A stretch of DNA of 64,000 nucleotides from Campylorhamphus procurvoides (lineage: Eukaryota > Chordata > Aves > Passeriformes > Dendrocolaptidae), in assembly GCA_013396655.1 (NCBI GenBank), contig WBMV01006289.1, positions 4,076,342 through 4,140,341 of the forward strand, given 5' to 3'. This document shows positions 26,601 to 39,826 of this stretch, one piece after another. The notes beneath the pieces were generated by a model. The model was given only the letters and a program-made list of their open reading frames with translations, was not told the origin of the DNA and searched no databases. The translations under genes and the position numbers were made by a program. The first letter of the stretch is position 1. Each line of letters starts with the position of its first letter.

Positions 26601-29600
26601 CCTCTGGTTTATTGGTGTTTACTACAGGAGGCATAATTTTAATGTTTCTATGATCAATAGCTCCATCAACACCAAGAATTCCTACTGTTAGCTTGCACGG
26701 CTCTAACTATGGGGAGTTGTATATTTCTTGATAAATACTACATGGAAGTTGTAAACATTAGAAAAGTGACGAAAATTGATGTTCTCTGTAGATTCCTGTT
26801 GTATTTCAGCCCTAGGAGAGAATGCAAAAACTTTCAAGTAATTCTCTATAGGGAAGGCAACCCACAGGTACTGCCTCTCTGGGCTGGAATGCAAATGTAT
26901 GGGAAGTAATTACTTTTAGAATTCCCATCGCGTAGTCACTTTATCTCAAATGTGTAAATACCCATAGGAGAAATTATGGCTTTTATTCAGTTTTAGTCTA
27001 AGAAATGACATTTTAAATACCTTAGTTAACTTCTTTATAAGGAAGGGAATTCTGTGGCTCTCATACATGTTTCCAGATTTGTATCTGTCCGTAAATTACA
27101 CAAAGTACCTGAAGGCATCTACTTAAAATGTAGCAGATTTTGTCTTGGAATTGTAACAGACTTTACACCCTCCTGCTGGGTGTCAGATAATTTCTTTTCT
27201 TCCTCTTGCCTGCCCACCTACCCTGTTTCTGACTTTTAAAACCACAGAATGAAGAGACTGATTTTTTTTTTCCATTCAGTTAAGTAGTAAATGTGAATGA
27301 TCACTTTTTGTTTGACTTGAAATTAGATTATGGTAGGATGACAATAAATTGTGCTGTTTACAATATTTTATCTAAATATTTTCCAGATTAGGTTTCTTCA
27401 CTGCATTAAAGTTTAGATTTCCCTGTGGTTAGCTCCTTTCCTGTATGATCTAAAGGAGGTATTTAAATGGCTTTTCTTGGTATCTGAGAAAGTGCTTGTG
27501 TTTGTTCTCCTGAGGTGAAAATTTTGTATGAATGCCCTGGTTAAATCAGTGCTGGGTTATCCTTATGGAGACAGGGAAATGATGCTTATTTATCAGGTAA
27601 CTTATGCATTATAAAGCTTACAGCCTTCTTTTAATCAGGGATTGGAACAAGGGCTATGTATCTTGAGAAACTGAATTCCCACCATTAATTAAGAAAACAG
27701 AAGGATGAAGTAAAAGTTTTCAAATTTCCCATCTGCTAAAAAAGAAGGTATTCTTCCCTAAATTTTTTGTCAATAAAGACTAAAATAGTATCAAAAATAT
27801 CCAACAGTTTCCAAGCACACAATTCATCTGTTTTGATCTTTTGGTGCAAATTTCAGAGGCTGAAGTGTTCATCACTTGTTTACATCATTGACATATCCCA
27901 GTGGATGAAACTAAAGCAAAAAGAACCTTGGTGCAATGATGAAATCCACTAAAATTAGAACTATGACGATCACTGACGAAAGTGCTAGTGATGTGTAACT
28001 AAATCTGGTATATGGAACTAGAAGGAAATTGTCAGTAATGAAGTTTTAGTTAGGCATTAGTTTCCCGTATTTGTCTATGGAACTATCTTCAGTTATGTCT
28101 GTGTTCTGAAATAATTTATCAACCTGATGTCATACAAATCTAGAGGTACCTTTGTCTCTGAAAGCATGGAACAGTAGCGAATATTTGGCTAAAACAACAA
28201 TATTTTAAGTGGGTTCTACTCCTGATATCTATCTCTGTGGTTGATTTTAATAGAATATTAATTATTCTACTTGCAGCAAGCTAGTCTGAGTCATAGCTTT
28301 CAAGTGATAGTTTTAACTGTTGGAAACTTTAAAGCCACAGGGATCCCTGAGGGGATGCTCATGCTGCCTTTTATGTCAGTGACTTTGGGTCCCAACTTCA
28401 GTTTCTTTCTCCACTTTTGTTGAGTAGAGATTTGCTGTTCTGAGGTTTTGCTGATTTATTTTGAACAGTGTGATGCTCCCAGTTCTTCCTAGGAGTTTGT
28501 TAGAGGATGGCACTTGCCTTCCTAGTGGGCCACAGTAGAGCAGAGGGGCATGGTAATTTATGAGGGACTACGTAGATGATGTATAGACTCAGACTCCAGT
28601 GCAGGCTGGGCACTTTAGGTTCACTGAGGGAAAGTGTGAAATTTAAGCTTTAAACTAAAGGATTGTAAGGCCTTAAATGCTTACTTTGATTAGGTGTTTT
28701 GTTCTAATTTTGTGTTTCCTCTATAAATTGTACAAGCATATAAACATTCATTACCTAATGAACTGAAGTGCCTATCTGTGTACGACTGTGTTTTTGTTAA
28801 GCAAAGGGCTTTAATGTATAAGTCTTTACCTGAAACACTAAAGTAGAGTGATGGAGCTCAGGTTTCAGGAAGTAATGACCCCTTTTAGCCTTAGGCATCT
28901 TGTTTATCTTCTTTGTGATTTATATCATTTTGTGTTATGTAAAGATAATTTTATCTCCATTTGATCCTGCAACAAAACTCTTCAGTATTAAAAATTAATA
29001 TACCGATTTTTTTCTTCACTGTTTCACTTTACTCCTATTTTTATGATATCACTTCAACACAGGTACCAATCAGAAAGATTTAATAGGTGAAACAAATTCC
29101 CTTTATTTCATAAAGCAGAATATACTCCCTTACACTCAGTTCCAGCAGAATTCAGGAAAAATGGTACTTAGGTTTCATTTTAAGAATTGGTAATTTATCC
29201 ATCTTCTAGCCTCAGGGTTCTCCACAATTCTGTTTTCACTTTTTTCTCTTTCTTAAGCAATCACTATAGCAACCTAGTGTTATCTGAGTGCACACAGAGG
29301 GCAGATACCCATACATGCAGCATAGGATTAAGAGCAAAAAAAAAGCCAGGTGGACTGGTGAGGTACTGTATTAACCTGTCACACAGAAGGGCTGAGTCCA
29401 AGCTGCAGTTATGAAGTTCATTAGCAGGGACAAATTTTTTGAGATGTCGTCCCCCTTAGAAGAAATTTCAGCTTGATGGTGGTCTCCCCTATAAAGTTGT
29501 CTCTGGCTGAAACAGCAGTGTAGCTGATGGATTCTATGATTGCATAAGAGCTGTATAATCAGGTTTTAAATATTGTGTATTTACTTTTATTTGTAAGCAC

Positions 29601-31950
29601 TGTGGTGGCACAGGTATTGTAGGGGTAAAATTATGTGTTCCTCTTGACAGGTGTGTTTAGCCAAGAAAAGGTGTGTGGGGACAATGTGAGATGAGGAAAG
29701 GTAAACTTTAGATAAGTTTTAGATAAAGACCTGGATTTGAACTTAGCTAATACTCCACAGGCTCTGACAGACTGTGTCAACCTTTGAAACCCACAGTATC
29801 ATAATACATGAATTCAAATGACTCAGTTCTTCAATCTTTATTCTTGATGATTAGTCCTCAACTGAATATTAATTGTGATGAAAGACTGCATTGGAATGGA
29901 GCAGCATCCAAAGGGCAAAGCAGTGCTGTACATCTCAGCCTCAGATCTGTGGAGTTAATGAAGCAGTAACAGGCTGTTGTGTGGATGGATCACTTCAAGT
30001 AAAGGAGTACCTAATTCGTCTGGTGGGTACTCCTGTGGTTTTGTCTCTGTTGAGGAGAAATGTAGTATTTTAATTGCATGCTTTTCTTTCCTTTTTTCTT
30101 CTCCTGCTGGACAATAGAGGACCTTCTGTCCCTGTACAACCCAGGTTTGTTCTTACAACTCTGTACTGATTAGCTGACTTTCTATATGGGTTGTTCCAGT
30201 GAGAGCAACATTGAGAGCAGAGAGAGGTCAGTGGCTCAGCTGCTCTACACTTTCACTTCAATGCATAGTTTTTTATAGTCAAGGATTTTTGTTTCAAATG
30301 CCATATTAAATGCAAAAGAAATGCCTGAAAACTCTACGACATGTGAAAACAAAGAGGAATTTTAATGTGATTCATGTGCTATTCTAGACCAATACGGACA
30401 CCCTTGTCTCTGTGGTGCTAATTCTCTGTGCTACTGGAAAGTGCAAAGAGCACATTTTTACTTATTACTGTGAAAGAGGGGATATGTTTTAAATAGCGCT
30501 TTTCAAGAAATACCTTTTACTTGCTTTGATCATGGGTGCCAGAGCTCTGCCTGTATGCATGCCTCGATTGCAAAGGAAGGTTAATTGCACCTCATCCTTC
30601 ACCTTCTGAATAGACATTATTTTTACATCAATTTATACTGGTATTTTTACCAAGGGAGGTAATTGTATTCTTCAGCTCAGCAGTTGTCAATTTACTTTTT
30701 ATATCCTCACTGCAGGCTCTACAAGAGCTAGGGAATTTAGTGAAATTCCCAGCATGCAGCTGCCTGTATTGGGTCCCACTGTCAAGGGAATGTCTGAGTT
30801 GGGTATTTGCTTTGTGGTTCATGAGATGGATGTGCAAATCCAAGTTAGGTCATCCACAGGATTGGGACAAGAAGCTCTACTTTTCAGAGCATGTGGGGCC
30901 CTGCTAGGTGCTTTCTCTACAGCACACAGTTGTAGTGGCTCCCACTGCAGGTGTCCAGCATGGATGATTGGCACATGGATCAGGAAGAGAAGACAGCAGG
31001 CAGTTCACTGTGAATGCTTTACCAGGTGACAGTCTGGAAGAGGTGATGGCAAGGAAACAAGTAAGTGAGACTTGAAAGGCATGTTATTGACAACTTCAGC
31101 TGCTGCTTTTCTTCTTACCTTGAGCCTTAGCTGTGCACCCTCCTACCTCATATCTGAGCTTTCAAAGCTCATGACTGGCTCAAACCCTGAGCGTTGGTTC
31201 CCAATTTTGTCCTGCACACCAGTAAGGAGAAGAGAGTATGTTAGTCTAGTGGAATTTCTCATCCCTGAGCTCTCGTGACAAAAGCTGTAGAGCAACTATG
31301 TAAAACTACTTGCAGGGGTAAGGGTGTTAGGAGTGTCTTGACTGTAGCAGGAAAAAAATAGTTCTTTATCCAAAAAAGGCTAATTTTGCCTTTTCATCAG
31401 TTTACAGTAATACAAAGAAGCTTTGTTCAGAACTGTTAGCTACTAAGTGTTTTATACTCTACAGAGTTTAAGACGACAGTCTCAAACCAGTTCTGTAGCA
31501 AGCACAAAATTAAGCTACAAATATGGCAATTTCAGAGTAAGTAAGATCTTTACCTTTAAAACCTTTTAAACCTAAGGTAGAAAATAACAGGGTATCAAAA
31601 TATAGTCAAGCAGTTATTTACAGAGTTTACATCCTTCCACCCATCACCTTGAAGCAAAATCTGTACACCAAAAAGCCCATCTTACTAGTAAAATATAATT
31701 TGTTTTTCAAATCTAAGCAGCAGAGTAAGACTTAATGTTCTTCTGACACTTCTTGATCCTAAGTTATAGTGAGAATTTGGACTGCTGGGATTGGCCTGAT
31801 TTATGTAAAAGTAGCTTTATTCTTCTCTACTCTATTTAAAAACAACAAAAAGATCTCCTCAGGCTCTGCTTTCAGCCCAGTTACCTTATGCTTTTAATTG
31901 AACATATGAAATCAATATCAATTTAGCAGAGATCTAAGAATCTATGACTT

Positions 31951-31996
31951 GAACAGTAGGTATCTGATGTGAACAGTAGGCATTTGATGAACAGCC
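31951..31996. repeat. 20-bp imperfect tandem repeat
   Basis: GAACAGTAGG at 31951 and again at 31971 begins two diverged 20-bp units (TATCTGATGT versus CATTTGAT), with a third GAACAG after the second unit. Confidence 0.65.
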
Positions 31997-32418
31997 TTTT
32001 AAGGGTAGATGCTCAAAGACCAATTTTTTTTTTTAAACAGAATACAACAAGCTATAAATGCTCTTATGAAATGGTGGAGAGAGAAAAGGTGCTTGTTCAG
32101 TGGTAGGGTCAGTTTAGATTACTTTTTCTACTGAACTTTGGCCCCAGTCTTTTACCCTTGCAACTGAAATTGCTGTGGAAACCTATAAGGATAAACAATA
32201 TTGAAACTTTCAAGCATGATTTACTGTTACTAAGGTAACCAATTGTAATTAATTTTAAGCACCGGCTGGCTTGTGATGATCATGAAACCTGACAGAGTAT
32301 CTCAGAAGGCCTGTTTCTCATTTTCTTAGCTGCAAGGATAAGAATATGAGAGAATTCCTTAAATAAAGCATCTACAGCAATAGATCAAGGCACAGCTTTG
32401 ATATTGGTCAGTTAAAAA

Positions 32419-32695
32419 GTTACCCAGGAGAAGAGACCAACCCACACCTCGCTACACCCTCCTTTCAGGTAGTTGTAGAGAGTGATAAGGTCCCCCATGA
32501 CCTTCCTCTTCTCCAGGCTAAGCAGCCCCAGCTCCTTCAGCCACTCCTCATCAGACCTGTGCTGCAGAAACTTCCCCAGCTTCATTGCTATCCTCTGGAC
32601 ATGCTCTGGACATGCTCCAGTGCCTCCATATCTTTCCTGTAGTGAGGGGCCTAAAACTGAATGCAGGAGTTGCTGCAGCCTCACCTTGCTGTGTT
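32419..32695 (-). mobile_element. CR1 LINE internal fragment, minus strand
   Basis: The plus strand contains antisense CR1 ORF2 sequence: CCAACCCACACCTCGCTACA, AGTTGTAGAGAGTGATAAGG, TCTTCTCCAGGCTAAGCAGC and CAGCCACTCCTCATCAGACC. It stops abruptly at about 32419, before the CR1 3' UTR, and fades near 32695 after CTGCAGCCTCACC. Both the 5' and the 3' ends of the element are missing, so it is an internal relic, probably cut by later rearrangement. Confidence 0.9.
32593..32614. repeat. 11-bp tandem duplication inside CR1
   Basis: CTCTGGACATG occurs twice in direct succession inside the CR1 fragment. Other CR1 copies have it once, so it arose after insertion or in this copy's source. Confidence 0.85.
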
Positions 32696-35600
32696 GAGTT
32701 TGAGGAACTTGATGGGCCATGGAGACTGGTTAAAAAAATATAGTCATTTAGGATCATATTTTCAATTTTTTCTTTCATCCTATAGCACTAGAACTGTTTA
32801 CTTTCATTGCTAGTTTTTCTTGAATCAATGTTATGCTTATTGTGTAATTCCTGGGTGTTGTCATCTAATGTTTTGGAAAATCATAATGGATTAGAAATAT
32901 ATAAAAGTTCTCTTTGTAAAAGAGAAAAAGCGTAAGAAGCAAAGCATAAGAAGAAGACAGCTTTAATAGTCTTAGTGTCCAATTAAAGAAACCATAGAAT
33001 AAAGCAGAATGCCCAAATATTTAGAAATTGAGATAAGTTATTGGCATGGCTTGATCATTTTGCTTTCTGAATGTCAGTTTTGGTCTAGAGAGCTTGAGTT
33101 ATTCAATGTGATGGGGTAACACAACAACAAAGCAATCACAGGCGGAGTGTTTTTCCTTCATTTTTAAAAGAGAAGATATTCAAAGCCAAAAAATTGCCAA
33201 AACTTTACATGAAAATAAATACAGTATCTTACATTAAAAAGTTATTAAACACAAGTAAGTAAAATTGCTCAATTTTTCATTTTGTTTTGATGCTGATCTC
33301 CTTAATTGCAACTGAAAGCTTAAGATTAGTGAAAGCTAAAATATCACTTCTGCTCAAAAGCAACGTCTTTGAAAAAGAATTTAATTTCTCAATCCTACAA
33401 ATGCAAGCAATGCTGTACTGGGTGTATATACATCCAAGTCAAAATTCAGTGTCAAGTAGTCGAAAGTGAATCAGCATGGTTACTGCTATAGCCCAGTGCA
33501 AGACCTGTTATAATCTGTTTGGATGACCCTGATTCTAACCTTGTTTATGCCGGAGTACATCCACAGGAACTAATGAATGATACTAAGACTGTGGAAGATA
33601 GTGGAATTAGAGCTGAATCATTCCATAATAGCAGATAAAGATCTGTCCTAGTTATATTGTTTCACTTGGCACAATATCTCCCTAATGAGCCACATTCCTC
33701 TTGTCTTGAATTTGCCAATAGAACTTTAGTAGTGGAAAGTTAATGTACACAAAATGGTGATTTTTCAGTCAAGAAGTAATTGTGAATACTTGCTCCATAG
33801 GCAAGGTCACAGCCTGAGTATATAGGACTAGAGGTAGCTGGTTACTGTTTATTGTCTGATGCAGAGCATTCTCTTAGGCGAGTGCTGTGCACATCCTGTG
33901 GCTCTCCTTCAAGGCCAGACCTGTATGTCTCAGGCAGGCTCTGGATGTGTCAGGCGGTCTGCACAAGCCTGGCCTTTAACTGATGTCTCTGGCCACTTAC
34001 ATGTGTGGCTGCATCAAACTTAAAGGGAGGAATTTTGCTGAGATATTTTCTTTCTTCTTTTTGTGTGTTTTTTCTCACTATTGTGATAAGGGGATGCACC
34101 CTACTTAAAACACTTTATCCTCGTTGCCTTGAAGACGGGGAAAACATAACATTTTTATCTATAGCTCAGTTGTCCTTTGTTCTTGGTAGCTTTTCAGGGC
34201 AGCAGCCTGGAAGTGATATAATTCTTAAGCGTTTTACTGCTGTCAGAGTTCTGAATGGCAATAGTAAAACAGATCCATCTTACTAGTGTCACTCTGCTCT
34301 TATATTGAAATGTAGGAGCAATATCAGAAGTTATTAATCTGCGGTATTACAGTTCCTTCTCCAAACCTGTGTCACAAAGAGCATCCTAGGTTTAAAATCT
34401 TTGAAGTTGGGGAATTTTCTATTGGTGCAGGTCAGCAGAATGAGTACACCCCTATGCCGGAACAACCCATAACTCAGAATGTGCAGTAGAAAGAAAAAGT
34501 GAAGCTTTTTTCTTTGCGTGCTTAATTTTGCATGTAAGGTTTATGGTTAGTTGGGTTTTTTTGTTGTTTGCTTTTTGGGGGGCAGGGTAGGGGGGTTTAT
34601 TGTCCAGCTACAAATCAAACTTGCTTTCTAAGCAAGTTTCTAAATTGAAGTATTTAGTGCCTCTCAGCCAATTATGCTTTCAGAGCATGAAAACTTTGAA
34701 AACCATATATTTATTTTGAAAAGTGTTCTCATCAGCAGTTGATTTGTCTTATAATTAATTGATTCTGCAACTCTCACATTATTTTTTGCTGTGAATTGAG
34801 AAAAATAAGAACTGCTCTATCCAAACAAAATTGTGTACAGACAGATAACTTGCCAGGATACAGTTGGAATCGCATTTGCCCTTAATATCTAATAGTTTCT
34901 TTGTTCAAAAATATCTTTCTTGACTTATGTGAAACCTGTGTTATTTTTCTTATTCCTCTCTAGTCATTTAAGGGAAAAGTGGAACACTATTAAATGGGTT
35001 TTAATTGTTTTGCCCACACTTATAAACTGACATGGGATAAATCAGTGTTAAATGTATTTTTTTTAAGTTAAGTGATGTTTATGCATTCATTGAAAAACTG
35101 GCCTTCAAATCCCACTAGCAAAATGCAGACCTCTGATGTAACAATGAAATACAGTCAGCATATGATATATGTTGTATTTTCTGTAATGAATTATTTATAA
35201 GAGCAGATGGCTTTTTAATTATTTTCAGTGCTAGGTTGTGTGAAACTTTTCTGTGAGATTCCATGTGGTGGCTAAACAAAGAATTGAGAAACTTCTAAAA
35301 ACTTTGAAGGATAACATTTGAGGGCTGAGAGCATTTGTAGCCTCAGGCTATGCCATGGAACAGCCACTGCATTAGTCTGCCTCAAAATCCACAGCAGAGT
35401 TTTAAAGAATTGTTATGGGAGTATTCAGAGGAGTAGGGGGGAAGGCTTAGAAGTGTTTGACTTCTGGTATTTCTGCATACAGACAGGATAAAAGGCATTA
35501 GATCATTACCATATCTAAACCGGTTTCATTTTTGTGTTACAAAATCTCTTTGGATTTTTATAAAAGAAATGGGGATGAAAAGATCGAGGCTGGGATGGTG

Positions 35601-35854
35601 GGTGCAAAGAACCTTTCTATTTTCATATTAGAACATTCTAAGAGTTGGACTTAAAACTCTTTAGGAATGATTTTTAGGTTCAGAAATATGTCTACATGTT
35701 GCAATAAAGAACCTTCAATAGGTTACTAACAAATTTAATGACACATACATGATGAAATCACAGACATAAATCGCAATATTAAATTTTATTATCCAGACTT
35801 TCTTTGTCTCATTAATCCATGCCACTGAAATGCATTTTCTCCATATTTGTGTCA

Positions 35855-35882
35855 GTTCAGTTTTAAACGTTCAGTTTTAAAC
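35855..35882. repeat. 14-bp perfect tandem duplication
   Basis: GTTCAGTTTTAAAC occurs twice head to tail. Confidence 0.85.
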
Positions 35883-38730
35883 TGAATCCTGGCAGCAAAG
35901 TCTCTGTCACCCATGAGGCTTACTCAGTGATTGTTTCTTAATAGCCCTTACACTGAAGTTATTTATTGCCAACAGTTGAAATTAAGGGTAGTGCCTCAGC
36001 CCAGGAGAAACAAAATATCCAAATTAGAGGCTCAGCACTTTTCATTTCTCAGGCAGGCTTTATATCAAATGCTCTCAGAAAGCCAATAGAAGGCATTTTA
36101 GCAATTTAGGTTTTGGTAAATGATTTTCAGGTATTTGTTTATTAATTCAGGTTTAGTAGGAAAATGCTGCTTAAAATGAGTTAGGATTTTCATGTTTATC
36201 TGGAACAGGAGCATGAATGTGAGATGGTGCTGTACAAAGCTGTCTAGCTGGTTTTTCAGCTTCCCTTTGCTCTACCATACAGTGTTACTGGTGTTTCTGT
36301 CCACTGCTGTTTCTGCAATAGGACATCCCTGTGCTTGTGTCCTAGAAGAGGCCAGGGAAGAGCAGTCCTGCCAGGGACTGTTGAAGTGTAATGAAGCCTA
36401 GTCTTACTGTGACACTACTGTTACACTGGTGTGGTTCTCTGGGATTGAAATGTGCAGTCCTGTAGCAGAGTAACAGTGTATTGCCATTGCTACCTACAGG
36501 CCCAAAGCATTGTACTAAAGTTACAAGGCACTTGGGCTGAGGCTTCTCAGATTTTGTCTGTCTGAACTCATCTTGACCTTCTTGGAGCTTTGTTTTTTCT
36601 TGTCCTTGCTATGAAAACAATTTTTCTTCTGACCAGGTGGTTGTGATTAATTTGTTTGACCTCTGCATAGTGCAAAATTAGGTTTCATATAGATAATAGT
36701 AACAAGTAGTTCTTCTGTGCAGAATGAGATATTTATAACTCTATAGTAATGCAGAAATGCAGGGCTGGTATTACATCAGAGGTCTTAAAAGTGAGCACAG
36801 GAGATGCAGTATAATGGAGCAAAAGTAGGGGGTGATATGAGACAGGATGCAAACTAACATTGAAGTCCTTCAAAACTGTAAAAACTCCTCCAGTGTTTGG
36901 TAAAAGAAGTACAGTTATGGGAATTGGACAAAATCAGCTATACTATTTAGAAATAGTATCTACTTGGGGTAAAGATGAGTGGGTGAAATATGTAGTATTT
37001 GAGAGATATTAGAAAACTTGGGAATCCAGGAATCAAGTCCTAAAAAAAGAAGAATGTGCATTTTGCTGCCTCACTTTCACTCCTCTGAAATATACACTTT
37101 TTATTGTTGCTAGGATTGGTTTGCCATTATTGTTTTGTTTACATATTCTAACAGGATGTTAGATAAACTTCTAAAATCCTAATCCCTGTATGAGTCACCT
37201 GATGCTACACTGCATGTAGTGATTATCCCAGAGGTAAAAAAAAGACACTTCCCAACACAAAACTGAAGTTTCTTTCACTACTGACTCAAAACCAGGGCAA
37301 TGCTACAATGTGAAGCTGCTTTAGAAGTGAGAGAGTAACTGGACTTCAGTAGGAGATGGTTTTCTCCATGCTTAAAAAAGTAATGCACCTTGACATTTGT
37401 CATCTCTAGTGCAGTTTTGACAGAAAGTACCTGCTCTTTTGCTTTTATCAGTTTCTTTGGAGTGCAGACTGAAACAAACACAAGTGGGCCAGCAGTCCTC
37501 AGAAATTCAGAATTCCAGCCTTAATTCCTTACAAGCCACACATACTTTAGAATTCATTGTAGTCTTCAGAGTATTTTAGAAGAGTTGGAAGGCAAAGATC
37601 TGTTCGAACACTTTAAAATATGTGATCGGTGGAAATGAAAGAGCTTTACGATTTGATCCAGAGCAAAGTGGGAGTGGTGAAACCCCTGCCTTTTTTCAGT
37701 CTCATATTCTGTTTCTCTTCCCATCCCATTTCATTCAGTGCACAGGATGAGCCTGTGCTCATCATTAAGGGACTGGTGACTGCCTCCACCTCTGTGTTTG
37801 TAAAGAAAAATTTTCACAGGCATAAGCACAGCAGTGTCCATGTGCTCCTAATGTCCTTTGGTCAGCAGACCTGTGGTCAGCAGAAGGACTAAATGCTCAC
37901 TGAGAAGGGACCTTTCTATCACTAGTGAGATAAACTTGAGAGAGAGAGGGAGAAATTACCATTGGTTTATAAACATGAGAGACTTTGCCTATTCTCTCTG
38001 CTCGTTAAATAGGAATAAAATATGTACTTTTTCAGACAGGTCTAAGAGGTTTAGAAAGATTTCCATAATTCAGAGCAATATGTACAATACATTAAATTTC
38101 TTTTTAGGTCGTATCTATAGTGTTGGGTGTTTTGTTGTTGTTTTTTTTTCCCAGATGAAAACTAAAGTTCTAATGAGCAGTATTTCTTTTTCAAATGGAG
38201 TACAATGCTGTACAAAAGATTTGCTTGCATGGGCTGAAAGAGAATCCATTTCAGAAGACCAATGAGTTGCCCTATCTTTCTGTGCTATGGACAGGATGCC
38301 CAAAGGTGTTTGCAGTGAAAGCCTTGGCCTTAGCAAGGGAAATGCTAGCATGGGAAACAAGCACACAGAGAGCCAAGCTGATTTCTGGGCTTGGGGTCTG
38401 CTGTAGCATATGGCACATTTTCTTGAGCAGAGCCTTCCTGTTGGAAATCTTGGAAATTTTCATGATTACCTTATTTCACTGTGGCTTGGAGCTCCATTAT
38501 AGTGAGGGGAGATGGGAGAAAATTCTTTTTGTTTTCTATTTTCCCATAAAATAAACAGGTGATGTATCCATTAAAAATACATTAATTTATGCTCTAGGGA
38601 TTACTGCTAAGTGTTAGTATCTACACATAACATTGCTAATCTATCTCCAACTTCTTCCTTTTTGTGGAGCAAGAACTGTAATGCATTGTTTTACTGTATT
38701 TACTTGACACTTTGGAATATATTATAGATA

Positions 38731-38762
38731 ATAGATAATAGAAAAAATAGATAATAGAAAAA
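38731..38762. repeat. 16-bp perfect tandem duplication
   Basis: ATAGATAATAGAAAAA occurs twice head to tail in an A-rich stretch. Confidence 0.85.
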
Positions 38763-39664
38763 AGAGTGCTCAGTGTGTTAAAGACTGAAGTTTTAGGTCA
38801 GCAACTCATCAGGAAAAGTTCTTTTTGTATTTGCTATGACTATTTCTTGCCATAGATAGATGCTAAAATATGTCTACAAATACTCTCAAAATAATGAGGA
38901 ACTGAAAATGCTGAAAATATGCAGCCTATTCAAAAGGTTTGTGTCTGAAGAGTGTGCTTTTCATATGTGTCATGGCAAGCTTTATCTCCGAGGTCACTGT
39001 TTTGAACAGAATGATTGACCTCTCCTGCAGAGGATGGGTTTGAAATGTAAATCAGTTCATATGCTGCTTTCTGGTTTCTAGATGTAAAAAGAGGTTACTC
39101 ATTTTTCCTAATGTGATATAAGTTGATGGATATAAGGTTCCATCCAAACAGGAAAGAACTTTTAATGTCATCAAGTTTTGTCCCCTAGTACTGAAAATTC
39201 CATGTCATGTAATTCCTTTCATTAATGTGGTGAGCTTTATATTTAAAGCAGTCAGTGATGCCTTAAATACACATTATATAGATTTTAGCTTTTTTAACAC
39301 TTTTCGTATAGCTTGCTAACGACTTTGGCCTGTTTGTACCTCTGTACAAGGTTCCTGAGATATTGTTTAATATTTCTACTCAAGGATTTCAAAAGATAGA
39401 AAATTTTAGCAAAGCAGAGAACATCTTGTTTGTAGAGAATGTAACTTGAAGAACATAACAGGCACGTTCTTTGATACAGCCTAGTCAAAACTACCCATAG
39501 AGGACTCAGAAACCTGGAAAGTTTTCCAAGCAGAACAGAGGACCATGAGAAGGTGAGGGTGGGGAGGAAGAGGTGCTCTTTTTGAAACTCCCGACCCAGT
39601 TCAGGAGTTGTGCCTGAGGGATGTCCCATGGGATGGAGAGTTTTGGGAAGTGGGTGTAACAGAT

Positions 39665-39826
39665 GATGTATTATTAGATATTGTAGTATAAAACTATAGC
39701 ACCTCTATAAGTTGGTGTGCATCCTTTGGAAATGATTCCTATGCACCCAGCATGCTGCAAATAAAGAATGCTTTTGCTTTCTAATATTCAAAAAGGAGTG
39801 TCAGAGGGTTCTTTCCACCCTTATTA
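39665..39826 (+). mobile_element. probable LTR remnant (3' part)
   Basis: TATAAAA (39687-39693) is followed 73 bp later by AATAAA (39760-39765), then a T-rich TGCTTTTGCTTTCTAA segment, then a short tail ending near CTTTCCA. This TATA / poly(A)-signal / short U5 arrangement, and the wording around the poly(A) signal, resemble avian retroviral LTRs. The upstream limit is unclear; a TGTAAC start near 39440 is possible. I found no convincing target-site duplication. A chance AT-rich arrangement remains possible. Confidence 0.4.

Larger units (their letters stand above)
23251..32418. other. unique non-coding DNA, no gene seen
   Basis: About 9 kb of AT-rich unique sequence. It contains a 15-bp tandem duplication at 23640-23667 and a 20-bp imperfect one at 31951-31996. 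A somewhat GC-richer patch lies at 30700-31280, where plus-strand frames of 91 and 68 codons are open; neither resembles a known protein. No tRNA, repeat family or splice-bounded exon was supported. Confidence 0.5.
32412..32695 (-). pseudogene. broken CR1 ORF2 remnant
   Basis: Minus-strand translation gives the CR1 reverse-transcriptase tail in two frames. The upstream frame reads CIQF, a stop codon (TAG where the family has the Trp of FWAP), then [15 protein letters not shown]. An 11-bp tandem duplication (32593-32614) then shifts the frame. The homologous reading resumes with [11 protein letters not shown] and [20 protein letters not shown], then [15 protein letters not shown]. The premature stop plus the frameshift make it non-functional. 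Confidence 0.85.
32696..39664. other. unique non-coding DNA, no gene seen
   Basis: About 7 kb of AT-rich unique sequence. It holds a G-rich patch at 34577-34595, a 14-bp duplication at 35855-35882 and a 16-bp duplication at 38731-38762. The plus-strand frames at 37858-38265 (135 codons) and 38195-38554 (119 codons) overlap in different frames. They show no domain, so I treat them as chance. Confidence 0.5.

Noticed and set aside
29440..29545. GGATTCTATGATT suggestive of a CR1 tail
   Set aside because: The sequence on the left does not match CR1 3' UTR wording, and one octamer-like match is not enough.
37858..38265. 135-codon plus-strand open frame overlapping a 119-codon one in another frame
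   Set aside because: Two frames open over the same DNA, neither with family resemblance, point to chance.
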